Below are positions 49,241-58,245 of a stretch of 64,000 nucleotides of DNA, piece after piece. The notes below the pieces were generated by a model that did not search any database, had not been told where the DNA came from, and worked only from the letters and a program-made list of their open reading frames with translations. The number at the start of each line of letters is the position of its first letter. Within the stretch, counting starts at the first letter, position 1. Position numbers and translations under genes: made by a program. Location: NCBI RefSeq assembly GCF_001752395.1, contig NZ_MKEK01000001.1:495466-559465 (forward strand). The letters are read 5' to 3'. The DNA comes from Rheinheimera salexigens (lineage in GTDB: Bacteria > Pseudomonadota > Gammaproteobacteria > Enterobacterales > Alteromonadaceae).

Positions 49241-49433
49241 ATGCTTAAAATCGTTATTAGCCTGCAAAAACAAAGCAAAATTAACTACTATCTAACGTAA
49301 TGCGGTGAGATAATATCGATTCAGGCTGCCTTAATCCTTGTGTAAAGCAAGGCTTTTCATTATGATCAGCGATATTTTTTAAACTTATAGAAATGCTTAA
49401 ATTGTCTTTAAGCGTTAACCTGGAGATGAGTGG

Positions 49434-50024
49434 ATGAGCAATGCGCCCGTAGATCAAGGTCGCCGCCGCTTCCTGACCATTGCAACCTCAGTGGTAGGGG
49501 GTGTAGGAGCTGTCGGTGTTGCCGTACCCTTTATTGCGTCTTGGAACCCCAGTGAGCGAGCTAAGCAAGCTGGAGCTGCCGTGACGGCTGATATAAGCAA
49601 GCTGGAAACTGGCCAATTAATTCGTGTAGAGTGGCGTGGCAAACCAGTGTGGGTTGTTAAACGCAGCCTAGAATCGCTAGAGCTATTACCGACTATTAAT
49701 AATCAATTAGCCGACCCAGAGTCTGAAGATGATCAGCAACCAGTATACGCGCAAAATATTCATCGCTCTAAAAAGCCTGAAATATTTGTAGCGGTAGGTA
49801 TTTGTACTCACTTAGGTTGTTCTCCGACATACATCCCAACTGAATTTGCAGCCCATGTTAAGGGCGTAGATTCAGGTTTCTTCTGTCCTTGTCATGGTTC
49901 AACTTATGATTTGGCTGGTCGGGTCTTTTCAGGGGTGCCTGCACCGAAAAACCTTCAGATTCCGCCTTATATGTTCCTCGATGACAATACACTGATGATT
50001 GGTGAAGATGAGGGGAGCGCATAA
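49434..50024 (+). CDS. petA: Ubiquinol-cytochrome c reductase Rieske iron-sulfur subunit
   Basis: The 196-residue protein has a twin-arginine-type N-terminal anchor (GRRRFLTIATSVVGGVG). The Rieske 2Fe-2S ligands are in CTHLGC and CPCHGS. It transfers electrons from ubiquinol to cytochrome c1. It is first in the bc1 operon, its stop overlapping the petB start by one base (TAATG). The 193 bases before it, after the rpsI terminator, should hold its promoter. Confidence 0.96.
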   Translation: MSNAPVDQGRRRFLTIATSVVGGVGAVGVAVPFIASWNPSERAKQAGAAVTADISKLETGQLIRVEWRGKPVWVVKRSLESLELLPTINNQLADPESEDDQQPVYAQNIHRSKKPEIFVAVGICTHLGCSPTYIPTEFAAHVKGVDSGFFCPCHGSTYDLAGRVFSGVPAPKNLQIPPYMFLDDNTLMIGEDEGSA

Positions 50025-51298
50025 TGTTTAAAAACTTAATGGATTGGCTCGAGTATCGCATGCCGTTTAAAGAAAAAATGGACTTGCATGTTACTCAATA
50101 TCCCGCCCCAAAAAACTTTAACTTTTGGTACTTTTTTGGCTCGTTAGCCATGTTGATACTAGTCAACCAAATATTGACAGGTATTTGGCTAACCATGAAC
50201 TATGTACCAACAGCCGAAGGTGCCTTTGCTTCGATTGAATACATTATGCGAGATGTCGATTACGGTTGGCTGCTGCGTTATATGCATTCTACTGGTGCCT
50301 CTGCATTCTTTATTGTTGTTTACCTGCACATGCTAAGAGGCATGATGTACGGCTCTTATCAGAAACCGCGCGAGTTACTGTGGATTTTTGGTATGCTTAT
50401 TTTCTTAGTCTTAATGGCTGAAGCCTTTATGGGTTATATGCTGCCTTGGGGACAAATGTCTTTCTGGGGAGCCCAAGTTATCATCTCAATTTTCGGTGTA
50501 ATCCCCGGCATTGGTGATGATTTAACGTTATGGATCCGTGGTGACTACGTTATTTCTGGCGCGACATTAAACCGTTTCTTTGCTTTGCACGTTATTGCAC
50601 TGCCTTTAGTGTTAGTTATTTTAGTGTTCTTACACTTAATGGCATTACATGAAGTGGGCTCAAATAACCCAGATGGTATTGAAATTAAACGTGATAACGA
50701 TGGTAGCGTCGAGCAAACTGAAGCAGATAAGAAGTTTACGTTCCATCAGTATTATACCAAAGGCGGTAAGAAGATTATCGTTGATGCGATCCCATTCCAT
50801 CCGTATTACACCGTTAAAGATTTAGTTGGTGTTGCCGGTTTCTTATTGGTATTTGCTTGGTTTATTTTCTTTATGCCAGAAGGTGGCGGTTACTTCCTTG
50901 AAGCGCCAAACTTTGAAGCAGCGAATCCAATGAAAACACCGGATCATATTGCACCAGTATGGTATTTCACGCCTTTTTACGCGATTTTACGTGCCGTGCC
51001 TGATCAATTGTTAGGTGCAGTATTTATGTTCTTAGCCATTATTGCCTTAGCATTATTACCTTGGATAGACCGTGGTACCGTGCGTTCAATACGCTATCGC
51101 TGTGGCATGCATAAAGTTAACTTGATCATTTTCTGTGTCAGCTTTGTTGCGCTAGGGGTGTTAGGTGTATTACCGGCTACAGAAACCTATACAATTTTAG
51201 CTCGTATCTTCTCATTTACTTATTTTGGCTTCTTTATTTTACTATGGTTCTACAGTAAAAATGAGAATACTAAACCGTTACCAGAGAGGTTAAGCTGA
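50024..51298 (+). CDS. petB: Cytochrome b subunit of the bc1 complex
   Basis: The 424-residue membrane protein is a full-length cytochrome b. The heme-binding histidines lie in the helices around LLRYMHSTGASAFFIVVYLHM and RFFALHVIALPLVLVILVFLH (each quoted in part). The Qo-site PDHIAPVWY motif corresponds to the PEWY region. It oxidises ubiquinol and pumps protons by the Q cycle. It overlaps petA and petC by one base each. Confidence 0.97.
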   Translation: MFKNLMDWLEYRMPFKEKMDLHVTQYPAPKNFNFWYFFGSLAMLILVNQILTGIWLTMNYVPTAEGAFASIEYIMRDVDYGWLLRYMHSTGASAFFIVVYLHMLRGMMYGSYQKPRELLWIFGMLIFLVLMAEAFMGYMLPWGQMSFWGAQVIISIFGVIPGIGDDLTLWIRGDYVISGATLNRFFALHVIALPLVLVILVFLHLMALHEVGSNNPDGIEIKRDNDGSVEQTEADKKFTFHQYYTKGGKKIIVDAIPFHPYYTVKDLVGVAGFLLVFAWFIFFMPEGGGYFLEAPNFEAANPMKTPDHIAPVWYFTPFYAILRAVPDQLLGAVFMFLAIIALALLPWIDRGTVRSIRYRCGMHKVNLIIFCVSFVALGVLGVLPATETYTILARIFSFTYFGFFILLWFYSKNENTKPLPERLS

Positions 51299-52035
51299 TG
51301 ATTAAGACTTTATTTACTGTCGTTGCCTTACTTGCTTCATCAGCAGTGTTGGCGGCGGGTGGTTCAGTGCATTTAGATAAGGCGCCAATTGATCTAACGG
51401 ACAAAGAATCATTACAAAAAGGGGCTCGGACATTTCAGAATTACTGCTTAGGTTGTCACCAAATGCAGTATCAGCGTTATTCCCGTACCTTCAGCGACTT
51501 AGGAATACCAGAAGATATTGGTATGGAAAATTTAATGTTCACCGGTGAAAAAGTCGGTGATCATATTACCAATAACATGCTGCTTAAAGATGGCGAAAAG
51601 TGGTTTGGAGCAGCACCACCAGATTTAACTAACGTGGCTAGAGTACGTGGTCCAGATTGGCTATATACCTATTTACGTAGCTTCTATGCTGATCCAAGTC
51701 GTCCATTTGGTGTTAATAATACCGTGTTTCCATTAGTGGGTATGCCGCATGTCTTAGAGAGTTTACAGGGCATGCCCTATAAAGCTTACGAGACGCGTTT
51801 AGTCGATGGCGAACCTAAACAAGTCTATGTTGGCTTGAAAACCGATGGCACCGGAGCGTTAAATAGCGAAGAATATGACCAAACCATTGCAGATCTGGTA
51901 AACTATCTGGAGTATGTAGGTGAACCATCAAAACTTGAGTCTAAAGCACTCGGTATTAAAGTAATGGTTTTCCTACTTATTTTCTTCGTATTTGCTTATT
52001 TTTTGAAGAAAGAATATTGGAAAGATGTACATTAA
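51298..52035 (+). CDS. petC: Cytochrome c1
   Basis: The 245-residue protein has a signal peptide (about 1-20) and heme motif CLGCH (C50, C53, H54). A conserved FPLVGMPHVL segment likely provides the axial Met, and a C-terminal anchor spans about 218-238. It passes electrons from the Rieske centre to soluble or bound cytochrome c. It is the last gene of the petABC operon. Confidence 0.96.
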   Translation: MIKTLFTVVALLASSAVLAAGGSVHLDKAPIDLTDKESLQKGARTFQNYCLGCHQMQYQRYSRTFSDLGIPEDIGMENLMFTGEKVGDHITNNMLLKDGEKWFGAAPPDLTNVARVRGPDWLYTYLRSFYADPSRPFGVNNTVFPLVGMPHVLESLQGMPYKAYETRLVDGEPKQVYVGLKTDGTGALNSEEYDQTIADLVNYLEYVGEPSKLESKALGIKVMVFLLIFFVFAYFLKKEYWKDVH

Positions 52036-52062
52036 CTAGTTATTACAATTAGTAATGTTAAT

Positions 52063-52094
52063 AGGGGCCTAGCGCCCCTTTGCCGTTTTTTTAT
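52063..52094 (+). terminator. Probable terminator or attenuator between petC and sspA
   Basis: AGGGGC, loop CTAGC, GCCCCT form a 6-bp GC-rich stem (52063-52079), followed by TTGCCG and then seven T. The gap before the T-run makes termination plausible rather than certain. Confidence 0.5.
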
Positions 52095-52109
52095 TTTACT
52101 GGAGGATAC

Positions 52110-52748
52110 ATGGCGATCACTGCCAATAAACGCCCTGTGATGACACTTTTTTCGTCGGTTGAAGATATGTTCAGCCATCAGGTGCGTATTGTGTTAGCTG
52201 AAAAAGGCGTCACCGTTGATATTCTTCAGGTAGCTGCTGACAATCTACCAGAAGACTTATACGAGGTTAATCCATACGGTAGCTTACCCACTTTATTAGA
52301 TCGTGAGTTAGCATTATATGAAGCTGACATTATTATGGAATATTTGGATGAGCGTTTTCCGCATCCACCTTTAATGCCAGTCTATCCGGTTGCTCGTGGC
52401 CAAGCACGCTTGATGATGCATCGGATTAAAAAAGATTGGTATCAGCAAGCGTTGAAAATTTTAAATAATGATGAACATGCTGCTATTGCCCGTCAAGAAT
52501 TGCGCGAAGGCTTATTATCAATAGCGCCTTTGTTTAACGAAACACCTTACTTTATGAGTGAAGAGTTTAGCTTAGTGGATTGTTATATGGCGGCGTTATT
52601 ATGGCGCTTACCATTATTAGGCATAGACCTAACAGGCCCAGGCAGTAAAGAACTTAAAATTTATATGACACGTATTTTTGAACGTGATGCGTTCCAAGCT
52701 TCTTTAACAGAAGTTGAGCGCGAAATCCGTCGAGGAATGAAGCTGTAA
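52110..52748 (+). CDS. sspA: Stringent starvation protein A (GST-fold)
   Basis: The 212-residue protein has an N-terminal thioredoxin-like domain (VMTLFSSVEDMFSHQVRIVL) and a C-terminal helical GST-like domain. In E. coli it associates with RNA polymerase and supports stationary-phase and acid survival. The frame is open upstream to 52080, but GGAGGA lies directly before the ATG at 52110. It overlaps sspB by one base (TAATG). Confidence 0.94.
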   Translation: MAITANKRPVMTLFSSVEDMFSHQVRIVLAEKGVTVDILQVAADNLPEDLYEVNPYGSLPTLLDRELALYEADIIMEYLDERFPHPPLMPVYPVARGQARLMMHRIKKDWYQQALKILNNDEHAAIARQELREGLLSIAPLFNETPYFMSEEFSLVDCYMAALLWRLPLLGIDLTGPGSKELKIYMTRIFERDAFQASLTEVEREIRRGMKL

Positions 52749-53167
52749 TGAAAATGACCGCAAACCGCCCTTATTTGTTAAGGGCGTTTTATGAATGGAT
52801 AGTTGATAACGACTGTACCCCTTATTTAGTTGTCGATGCAGTGGCACCGGGTGTAAAAGTGCCAGCGCAATTTATTCAAAATGGCCAAATAGTACTTAAC
52901 GTATTACCTTCTGCGGTAGCAAACCTGCAGTTAGGTAATGACGCTATTACTTTTAATGCTAGGTTTGGTGGTCAGCCATTTTCGTTATATATCCCTACCA
53001 TAGCTGTATTAGCAATTTATGCTAAAGAAAATGGTGCCGGTACGGTGTTTACGCTAGAAGAAGAAGAGGATGAAGCCGAAATATTCAGCAACAGCCTTGA
53101 AGACGATAGCCCAACACCTGAACCGACTAAGCCAAAAAGGGGCTCTCACCTCACAGTGGTTAAATAA
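52748..53167 (+). CDS. sspB: ClpXP protease specificity factor SspB
   Basis: The 139-residue adaptor has the substrate-binding domain (about 1-105; RPYLLRAFYEWIVDNDCTPY), an acidic flexible linker and a C-terminal LTVVK end matching the ClpX-binding module. It delivers ssrA-tagged proteins to ClpXP. It is the second gene of sspAB and converges on ilvY. Confidence 0.94.
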   Translation: MKMTANRPYLLRAFYEWIVDNDCTPYLVVDAVAPGVKVPAQFIQNGQIVLNVLPSAVANLQLGNDAITFNARFGGQPFSLYIPTIAVLAIYAKENGAGTVFTLEEEEDEAEIFSNSLEDDSPTPEPTKPKRGSHLTVVK

Positions 53168-53192
53168 GCGAGTAGCTTCTGGTTGGTTTTAG

Positions 53193-54077
53193 TTAACTTT
53201 TAGCTAGCGCAACTTGCCAAAAAGACTGAATGAGCGGCTCATTGAGCCGCTTTGTCAGCATACAAATCCCTAGATCAAATTCTTCAAAATGATAGTCTGT
53301 TGCTATTATTTTCACCCTATCCCGTACCGGACTATGTTGAATAACAGGCGCTGCTGCCAGTGATATAGCACTGCCTAATGCAACCATAGATACCATAGCC
53401 TCATGACCATCTACCTTAGCAACAATCTTAGCTTTAATGCCTAGATGAGCTAACCAATCATCTAAGCGCTGCCTAGCTGGACCGTGCTCGGGTAAAATCA
53501 TCGGAATATCTTGCCATGGCACAGGAGTTTGCCCCAGTAAATCGTTTACTCGGCAGGGAATAGTCGGGGCTATAAGGTGTACTGGTAATTTAGCAATACT
53601 GCGAAATGCCATATTGATGGGTAATACCGTAGGATGTGCCGCTAACGCAATATCAACTTCACCTTGCCGTACTTTCTCTATAGCCGAAGCGGCATCACCG
53701 GTGGTTAATTTAATATCGGCTTTAGGGCAGAGTAAACGAAATCGATCTAAAATCGACGGTAAGTGGCTATAACTGGCCGTAACGGTACAAAATAATTTAA
53801 TTTCGCCGGTCAATTCAACACTAGATAGCTGTAAGTCGAGCTGTAATTGATGCCATTCATCTAGCCAACGGCGAACAAAAAGCTGAAAGCGTATACCGGC
53901 ATCGGTTAATTTTACTGAACGCTTATCCCGATAAAATAATTGGCTACCTAACTCTAACTCAAGTCGTTGTATTACCCGCGTCAACGTTGGGGCACTAACA
54001 TACATCTGTTCGCTGGTTTTGCTAAAATTTAAACTACTGGCTAAATGTTGAAATAATTGCGCGCTACGTAAGTCCAT
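53193..54077 (-). CDS. ilvY: LysR-type activator IlvY
   Basis: The 294-residue protein has an N-terminal winged helix (LRSAQLFQHLASSLNFSKTS, about 3-60) and a LysR effector domain (90-290). IlvY activates ilvC in response to its acetohydroxy-acid substrates and represses itself. The divergent position 142 bases from ilvC supports the assignment. The intervening region holds GTGAATATATCAC, a possible partial operator. Confidence 0.93.
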   Translation of the reverse strand: MDLRSAQLFQHLASSLNFSKTSEQMYVSAPTLTRVIQRLELELGSQLFYRDKRSVKLTDAGIRFQLFVRRWLDEWHQLQLDLQLSSVELTGEIKLFCTVTASYSHLPSILDRFRLLCPKADIKLTTGDAASAIEKVRQGEVDIALAAHPTVLPINMAFRSIAKLPVHLIAPTIPCRVNDLLGQTPVPWQDIPMILPEHGPARQRLDDWLAHLGIKAKIVAKVDGHEAMVSMVALGSAISLAAAPVIQHSPVRDRVKIIATDYHFEEFDLGICMLTKRLNEPLIQSFWQVALAKS

Positions 54078-54219
54078 AAGTCTTGTCTTTCATAAAGTGA
54101 AATACAGAGTTGTGAATATATCACTTCCGACAATTAGTTACATCCGTTAGCATCAATATCAATCTAAACAGACGAAATGAGTCTGTATATAAGCCGTTAG
54201 CCAGCAGTTGAGATATAAC

Positions 54220-55698
54220 ATGACCAATTATTTTAATACTTTAAATTTACGCCAGCAATTACAGCAGTTAGCACAATGCCGTTTTATGCAACCTGAAGAA
54301 TTTACTGCCGGCTGTGAATTACTCAAAGATTGGAATATCGTTATTGTTGGTTGCGGTGCGCAAGGTTTAAACCAAGGTTTAAATATGCGTGACTCTGGTT
54401 TAAATATTAGTTATGCCTTACGCGAAGAAGCGATTGCTCAAAAGCGAGCATCTTATGAAAAGGCTAGCAGTAACGGCTTTACTGTTGGCAATTATGCCGA
54501 GTTAATTCCTACGGCCGATCTTGTATTAAACCTAACCCCAGATAAGCAACATAGTGCTGTAGTTGATGCGGTAATGCCATTAATGAAGCAAGGTGCAACA
54601 TTAGCGTATTCGCATGGTTTTAATATTGTTGAAGAAGGTAAGCAAATTCGCGACGATATTACGGTGATTATGGTGGCACCAAAATGCCCAGGTACAGAAG
54701 TACGTGAAGAATATAAACGTGGCTTTGGTGTGCCAACCTTAATTGCAGTGCACCCTGAAAACGATCCTAAAGGCCAAGGCTTAGCCATTGCTAAAGCTTA
54801 TGCCGTAGCAACGGGTGGTGACAGAGCAGGGGTGTTACATTCATCGTTTATTGCAGAAGTAAAATCAGACTTAATGGGCGAGCAAACTATTTTATGTGGC
54901 ATGCTGCAAACAGGGGCGTTATTAGCCTTTGATAAAATGGTCGCCGATGGTGTTGAAGCTGCTTATGCCGCTAAGTTATTGCAATACGGTTGGGAAACCG
55001 TAACTGAAGCGCTGAAGCACGGTGGCATCACTAATATGATGGATCGGCTAAGCAATCCAGCAAAAATAAAAGCCTATGATTTAGCTGAGCAGTTAAAACA
55101 AACGTTACGGCCATTATTTGAAAAACATATGGACGATATTATCAGCGGTAAGTTTTCACAAACTATGATGGCCGACTGGGCTAATGATGATAAAGACTTA
55201 TTAACTTGGCGTGAGCAAACTCTAAGTAGTGGCTTTGAACAAGCTCAAGCCTCAACTGCAACCATTAATGAGCAAACCTATTTTGATCAAGGCATCTTAT
55301 TAGTGGCTATGGTAAAAGCCGGGGTGGAATTGGCATTTGAAACCATGGTTGATGCCGGCATTGTAGCAGAATCTGCTTATTATGAGTCATTACATGAAAC
55401 TCCGCTAATTGCTAATACCATAGCGCGCAAGCGGTTATATGAAATGAATGTGGTCATTTCAGATACGGCAGAATACGGTAATTATCTGTTTTCGCATGCG
55501 GCTGTGCCGTTATTATCAGGCATCATAAACAATCTAACGCCTGATTATATTGGTCACGCCAGTCAAGCTGATACGGGTGTCGATAATTTAAAATTAATCG
55601 CGGTGAATGAAGCGATTAGGCAGCATCCAGTAGAACAAGTGGGTAAAACATTGCGTGGTTATATGAAAGCAATGAAACGCCTAGTGGAACAAGTTTAA
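54220..55698 (+). CDS. ilvC: Ketol-acid reductoisomerase, class II
   Basis: The 492-residue enzyme has the NADPH Rossmann motif [18 protein letters not shown] and a duplicated C-terminal knotted domain, the long class II form of enterobacteria. It catalyses the second common step of valine, leucine and isoleucine synthesis. The open frame reaches a TTG at 54208, but the ATG at 54220 ([13 protein letters not shown]) matches the family start. It is followed by a terminator. Confidence 0.97.
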   Translation: MTNYFNTLNLRQQLQQLAQCRFMQPEEFTAGCELLKDWNIVIVGCGAQGLNQGLNMRDSGLNISYALREEAIAQKRASYEKASSNGFTVGNYAELIPTADLVLNLTPDKQHSAVVDAVMPLMKQGATLAYSHGFNIVEEGKQIRDDITVIMVAPKCPGTEVREEYKRGFGVPTLIAVHPENDPKGQGLAIAKAYAVATGGDRAGVLHSSFIAEVKSDLMGEQTILCGMLQTGALLAFDKMVADGVEAAYAAKLLQYGWETVTEALKHGGITNMMDRLSNPAKIKAYDLAEQLKQTLRPLFEKHMDDIISGKFSQTMMADWANDDKDLLTWREQTLSSGFEQAQASTATINEQTYFDQGILLVAMVKAGVELAFETMVDAGIVAESAYYESLHETPLIANTIARKRLYEMNVVISDTAEYGNYLFSHAAVPLLSGIINNLTPDYIGHASQADTGVDNLKLIAVNEAIRQHPVEQVGKTLRGYMKAMKRLVEQV

Positions 55699-55806
55699 TA
55701 TAGTGGAGCAAGCTTAAAAAGAATAATGTGGCTAACGATGCTTGAGTTACCTTTGTAACTTAGCCTCTAGCCAATAACGGTGTTATATGTGGACCTTGGT
55801 TGTTTT

Positions 55807-55832
55807 GCCCTGCTTGCAGGGCTTTTTTTTTT
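55807..55832 (+). terminator. Rho-independent terminator of ilvC
   Basis: GCCCTGC-TT-GCAGGGC (55807-55822), a perfect stem, is followed by ten T. It lies about 110 bases after the ilvC stop. Confidence 0.92.
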
Positions 55833-56039
55833 CTAAAATAATAGCCTTGCTCAAAGCATGAGCTTCGAAAGAAATATAGACACATTAACGGAATAAAAAT
55901 AAAGCTGCAGAAAATTAAAATGAAAAGTAGTACATGCCAGTAAATAAAGCAGAGGGAATAAAAGAAAAGGGGATGTATCAGTAAAATTAAAGCGAGCAAC
56001 TATAACTATATTGTATCTATATTATATATAAGTGGTAAA
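55833..56039. other. AT-rich intergenic stretch without a recognisable gene
   Basis: The 207 bases between the ilvC terminator and the 3' side of the CsrB-like RNA are AT-rich. The only open frame (minus strand) starts with TTG, lacks an SD and runs through the ilvC terminator. I see nothing supported. Confidence 0.4.
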
Positions 56040-56375
56040 GGCACAGGGTAAGGTGAGCTGCATACTACGCGCTCACCTAAGGCCTGTTCTGCATCCATTG
56101 CGGTACTGTCCTTAGCCTATCATCCTTGGCTCCATCCTGGAGTGTCCCAAAGGCATCTTGCCTGTCCTATTATCCTTAAACATTGTTATCCTAACAATGT
56201 ACACTTATCCAAGTGTGTCCTATCGCATCCTGCTACTATTCAAATATCCGTTTAAATAGTTCTGCTCATCCTGAGCATGTCCTCGTTTCGGTCCTTGTGC
56301 TATCCTTGCAGTTTACAGCGTCCTGCTGTGTCCTAACATCTTGTCAGGCCGTCAATCATTCGACAAATTCAGTAT
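56040..56375 (-). ncRNA. csrB: CsrB/CsrC-like CsrA-sequestering small RNA
   Basis: Read on the minus strand, 56334-56109 holds 14 AGGA tetramers, and five further GGA triplets lie nearby. Many sit in loops of perfect stems: ACAGC/GCTGT (56315-56329), TGCTCA/TGAGCA (56263-56277), ACACTT/AAGTGT (56201-56216), CATTGTTA/TAACAATG (56181-56199) and CTCCA/TGGAG (56130-56142). Others lie between stems. This is the design of CsrB/RsmZ-type RNAs, which titrate the translational regulator CsrA. An 8-bp stem AGGTGAGC/GCTCACCT (56051-56078) may mark the 3' end, though no T-run follows. Both ends are estimates. Confidence 0.85.
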
Positions 56376-56450
56376 GCACTATTTGATGTTGAAAAAGAGG
56401 CTACTTTTATCAATCGGGATACAGTAAACTTATTGCAATGCAGTTGGCTT

Positions 56451-56495
56451 TGTAATTATATGTAATAAATACAAAGCATTATGTAATAAATTACA
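56451..56495. promoter_or_regulatory. Phased TGTAAT boxes upstream of the CsrB-like RNA
   Basis: TGTAAT begins at 56451, 56461 and 56482, offsets of 10 and 21 bases, which places the copies on one helical face. The third forms the palindrome TGTAAT-AA-ATTACA. They lie about 75-120 bases upstream of the estimated RNA 5' end, where GacA/UvrY boxes (TGTAAG-N6-CTTACA) usually stand. The spacing differs from that consensus; HexR-type sites (TGTAAT-N3-ATTACA) are also similar. Confidence 0.5.
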
Positions 56496-56533
56496 AATGT
56501 GACTACAGCGTTTTGACGTTAAAGCGCACTAGT

Positions 56534-56553
56534 TTGTGAGATATATCTCACAA
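56534..56553. promoter_or_regulatory. Perfect 20-bp palindrome upstream of the Dyp peroxidase
   Basis: TTGTGAGATATATCTCACAA is a perfect inverted repeat ending 66 bases before the peroxidase ATG. TGTGA and TCACA resemble CRP half-sites, but their spacing is 8 rather than 6 bases. It is probably an operator for a dimeric regulator of the peroxidase gene, the CsrB-like RNA, or both. Confidence 0.6.
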
Positions 56554-56619
56554 GATCGTCGGCAGAAAGCCCTTAGGTATAGACTTTCTTTTTGATTTGC
56601 CACAAGCACAAGGATGAAT

Positions 56620-57558
56620 ATGGCTCGCGAACAGTTAGGAATATGTACTGAAGCTAATTTACATGGTAGTTATTTGCTGTTAAACGCGCTGGAAGGTCAC
56701 GAACGGCAGATACGTTATAAATTAGCCCGCCTACCCGCATTGATAGAACGTTTGTCTGATCATTTCTCAGAAGCCATGTTAACAAGCGTCATTGCGATTG
56801 GCAGTAATTTTTGGGATAGCTTATACCCAGATACGCGACCACTTGGTTTAGCCCCCTTTCCTAATCCACAACATATTGATATTGAATTAGCCGCAACACC
56901 AATTGATTTATTTATTCAAATTCGTTCTGATCGACAAGATGTAACCTATATTGCTTGCCAGCAAGTGCTGCAATTATTAGATGGCGATGTTGAAATTCAA
57001 GATTTAATTCAAGGTTTTAGATATTTAGATGGTCGTAATTTAACCGGGTTTATCGATGTGGTTAATCCGCCAAAAGGACGTTTAAAGCGCCAAGTTGCCT
57101 TAGTCAATCATGAATTACAACCGTTATTAGCTGCCGGCAGTTATGTCTTTGTACAACAGGTTATCTATGATTTAAAAGCGTGGCAGCAGTTAACAATAGC
57201 TGAGCAAGAAAGTGTTATGGGCATGAGTAAGGTAGCGGGTAAAGAACTGGCTGAAGATCTGGTTAGCCCAGATAGCCATGCCGTGCTAACTCAGTCAGTT
57301 GGTGATGAGATATCAACGATGCTGCTACGGCAAAATATGCCGTTTGCCCAACTAAATCAGCAGGGAAATATCGAAGTAAGCTTTGCCACAACGGCCGACG
57401 CACTAGTTACTCATTTACTGCGTCGTTTAGGTAGCAGTGACGCTGCTGAGATTAAGATGCCTGATCAATTATTGCATTATTGTCAGTTTGCTTTTAGCGC
57501 TGCGTTTTATGCTCCCTCAATAAGCTTTTTAGAACTAGCTATTAATCATCAACCTTAA
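56620..57558 (+). CDS. Dyp-type heme peroxidase (YfeX-like)
   Basis: The 312-residue protein matches the YfeX-type Dyp family, including GFRYLDGRNLTGFID (132-146). The likely proximal heme ligand is H220 (SPDSH), and the distal arginine is R237 (LLRQNMPF). The usual GxxDG motif reads GFIDV at 143-147: the Asp is kept, but the following Gly is Val. No signal peptide is present, so it is cytoplasmic. The second ATG (56620) has AAGGA 5 bases upstream; the first (56614) lies inside that SD. Substrate and physiological role are unknown. Confidence 0.85.
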   Translation: MAREQLGICTEANLHGSYLLLNALEGHERQIRYKLARLPALIERLSDHFSEAMLTSVIAIGSNFWDSLYPDTRPLGLAPFPNPQHIDIELAATPIDLFIQIRSDRQDVTYIACQQVLQLLDGDVEIQDLIQGFRYLDGRNLTGFIDVVNPPKGRLKRQVALVNHELQPLLAAGSYVFVQQVIYDLKAWQQLTIAEQESVMGMSKVAGKELAEDLVSPDSHAVLTQSVGDEISTMLLRQNMPFAQLNQQGNIEVSFATTADALVTHLLRRLGSSDAAEIKMPDQLLHYCQFAFSAAFYAPSISFLELAINHQP

Positions 57559-57593
57559 TACTCTAGATAAAGTGCGGTTTATAGTTTCTCAAC

Positions 57594-58061
57594 CTATACT
57601 TTTTCAAATAGTTCGGTAATGTTATTTAAGGTGAAATTAATATTTTTTACGCTTTGCGGCGCAATAAAAATAGTGTCGTCACCGGCAATAGTCCCTAACA
57701 CACCTTCAGCCTTGCCTATAGAGTCGAGTAAACGGGCAATTAATTGTGCCGCGCCAGGGCTAGTACGCACAATAATCATGACATCATTATGCTCAATATC
57801 TAACACTAATTGTCGTAACGGGCTACGTGTAGTAGGTACACTTAATTCAGCGGGCAAAGTGTAAACCATTTCTTGCTTGGCATTACGGGTGCGTACTGCG
57901 CCATACTTGGTAAGCATGCGTGAAATTTTAGATTGGCTTATATTGTCAAAGCCCGCAGTTTTTAAAGCCTCTACAATCTCACTTTGTGAGCCGTAGCCTT
58001 CGGTTTTAAGTACAGCTTTAAAAGCTTGAATTAAGGCTTCCTGTTTGGCTTGCTTAGTCAT
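57594..58061 (-). CDS. argR: Arginine repressor ArgR
   Basis: The 155-residue protein has an N-terminal winged helix ([20 protein letters not shown]) and the C-terminal oligomerisation and arginine-binding domain ([16 protein letters not shown]). It represses arginine biosynthesis with L-arginine as corepressor. It is divergent from mdh, as in many gammaproteobacteria. I could not find a strong ARG box in the 184-base intergenic region. Confidence 0.94.
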   Translation of the reverse strand: MTKQAKQEALIQAFKAVLKTEGYGSQSEIVEALKTAGFDNISQSKISRMLTKYGAVRTRNAKQEMVYTLPAELSVPTTRSPLRQLVLDIEHNDVMIIVRTSPGAAQLIARLLDSIGKAEGVLGTIAGDDTIFIAPQSVKNINFTLNNITELFEKV

Positions 58062-58245
58062 ATAGCTTGAATACTCCTATAGTGTGCCCGCATGGTAAAT
58101 AATTAGGCATAATAAGAAACTTTGTTGGCTAAAGTACACTAAATTTAGGTAAAATGCTTAGACTTTAGGCTGAAGTCAATTGTAATTTTTGCGCGGTTTC
58201 AGTATTGTTGACGCGTTTTCATAGAACCATTACTTGGAGAGAATC

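Noticed and set aside
55760..55999. 79-codon hydrophobic open frame on the minus strand after ilvC
   Set aside because: It starts with TTG, has no SD, and runs backwards through the ilvC terminator; low-complexity hydrophobic content is explained by AT-rich sequence.
56101..56345. Repeated TCCT words on the plus strand, first taken for a CRISPR-like or short-repeat array
   Set aside because: Spacing is irregular and the words sit in hairpin loops; on the minus strand they are AGGA motifs of a CsrB-like RNA.
58062..58245. Possible ARG boxes between argR and mdh
   Set aside because: No site close to the TGAAT-N5-ATTCA pattern was found, only isolated TGAAT-like words.
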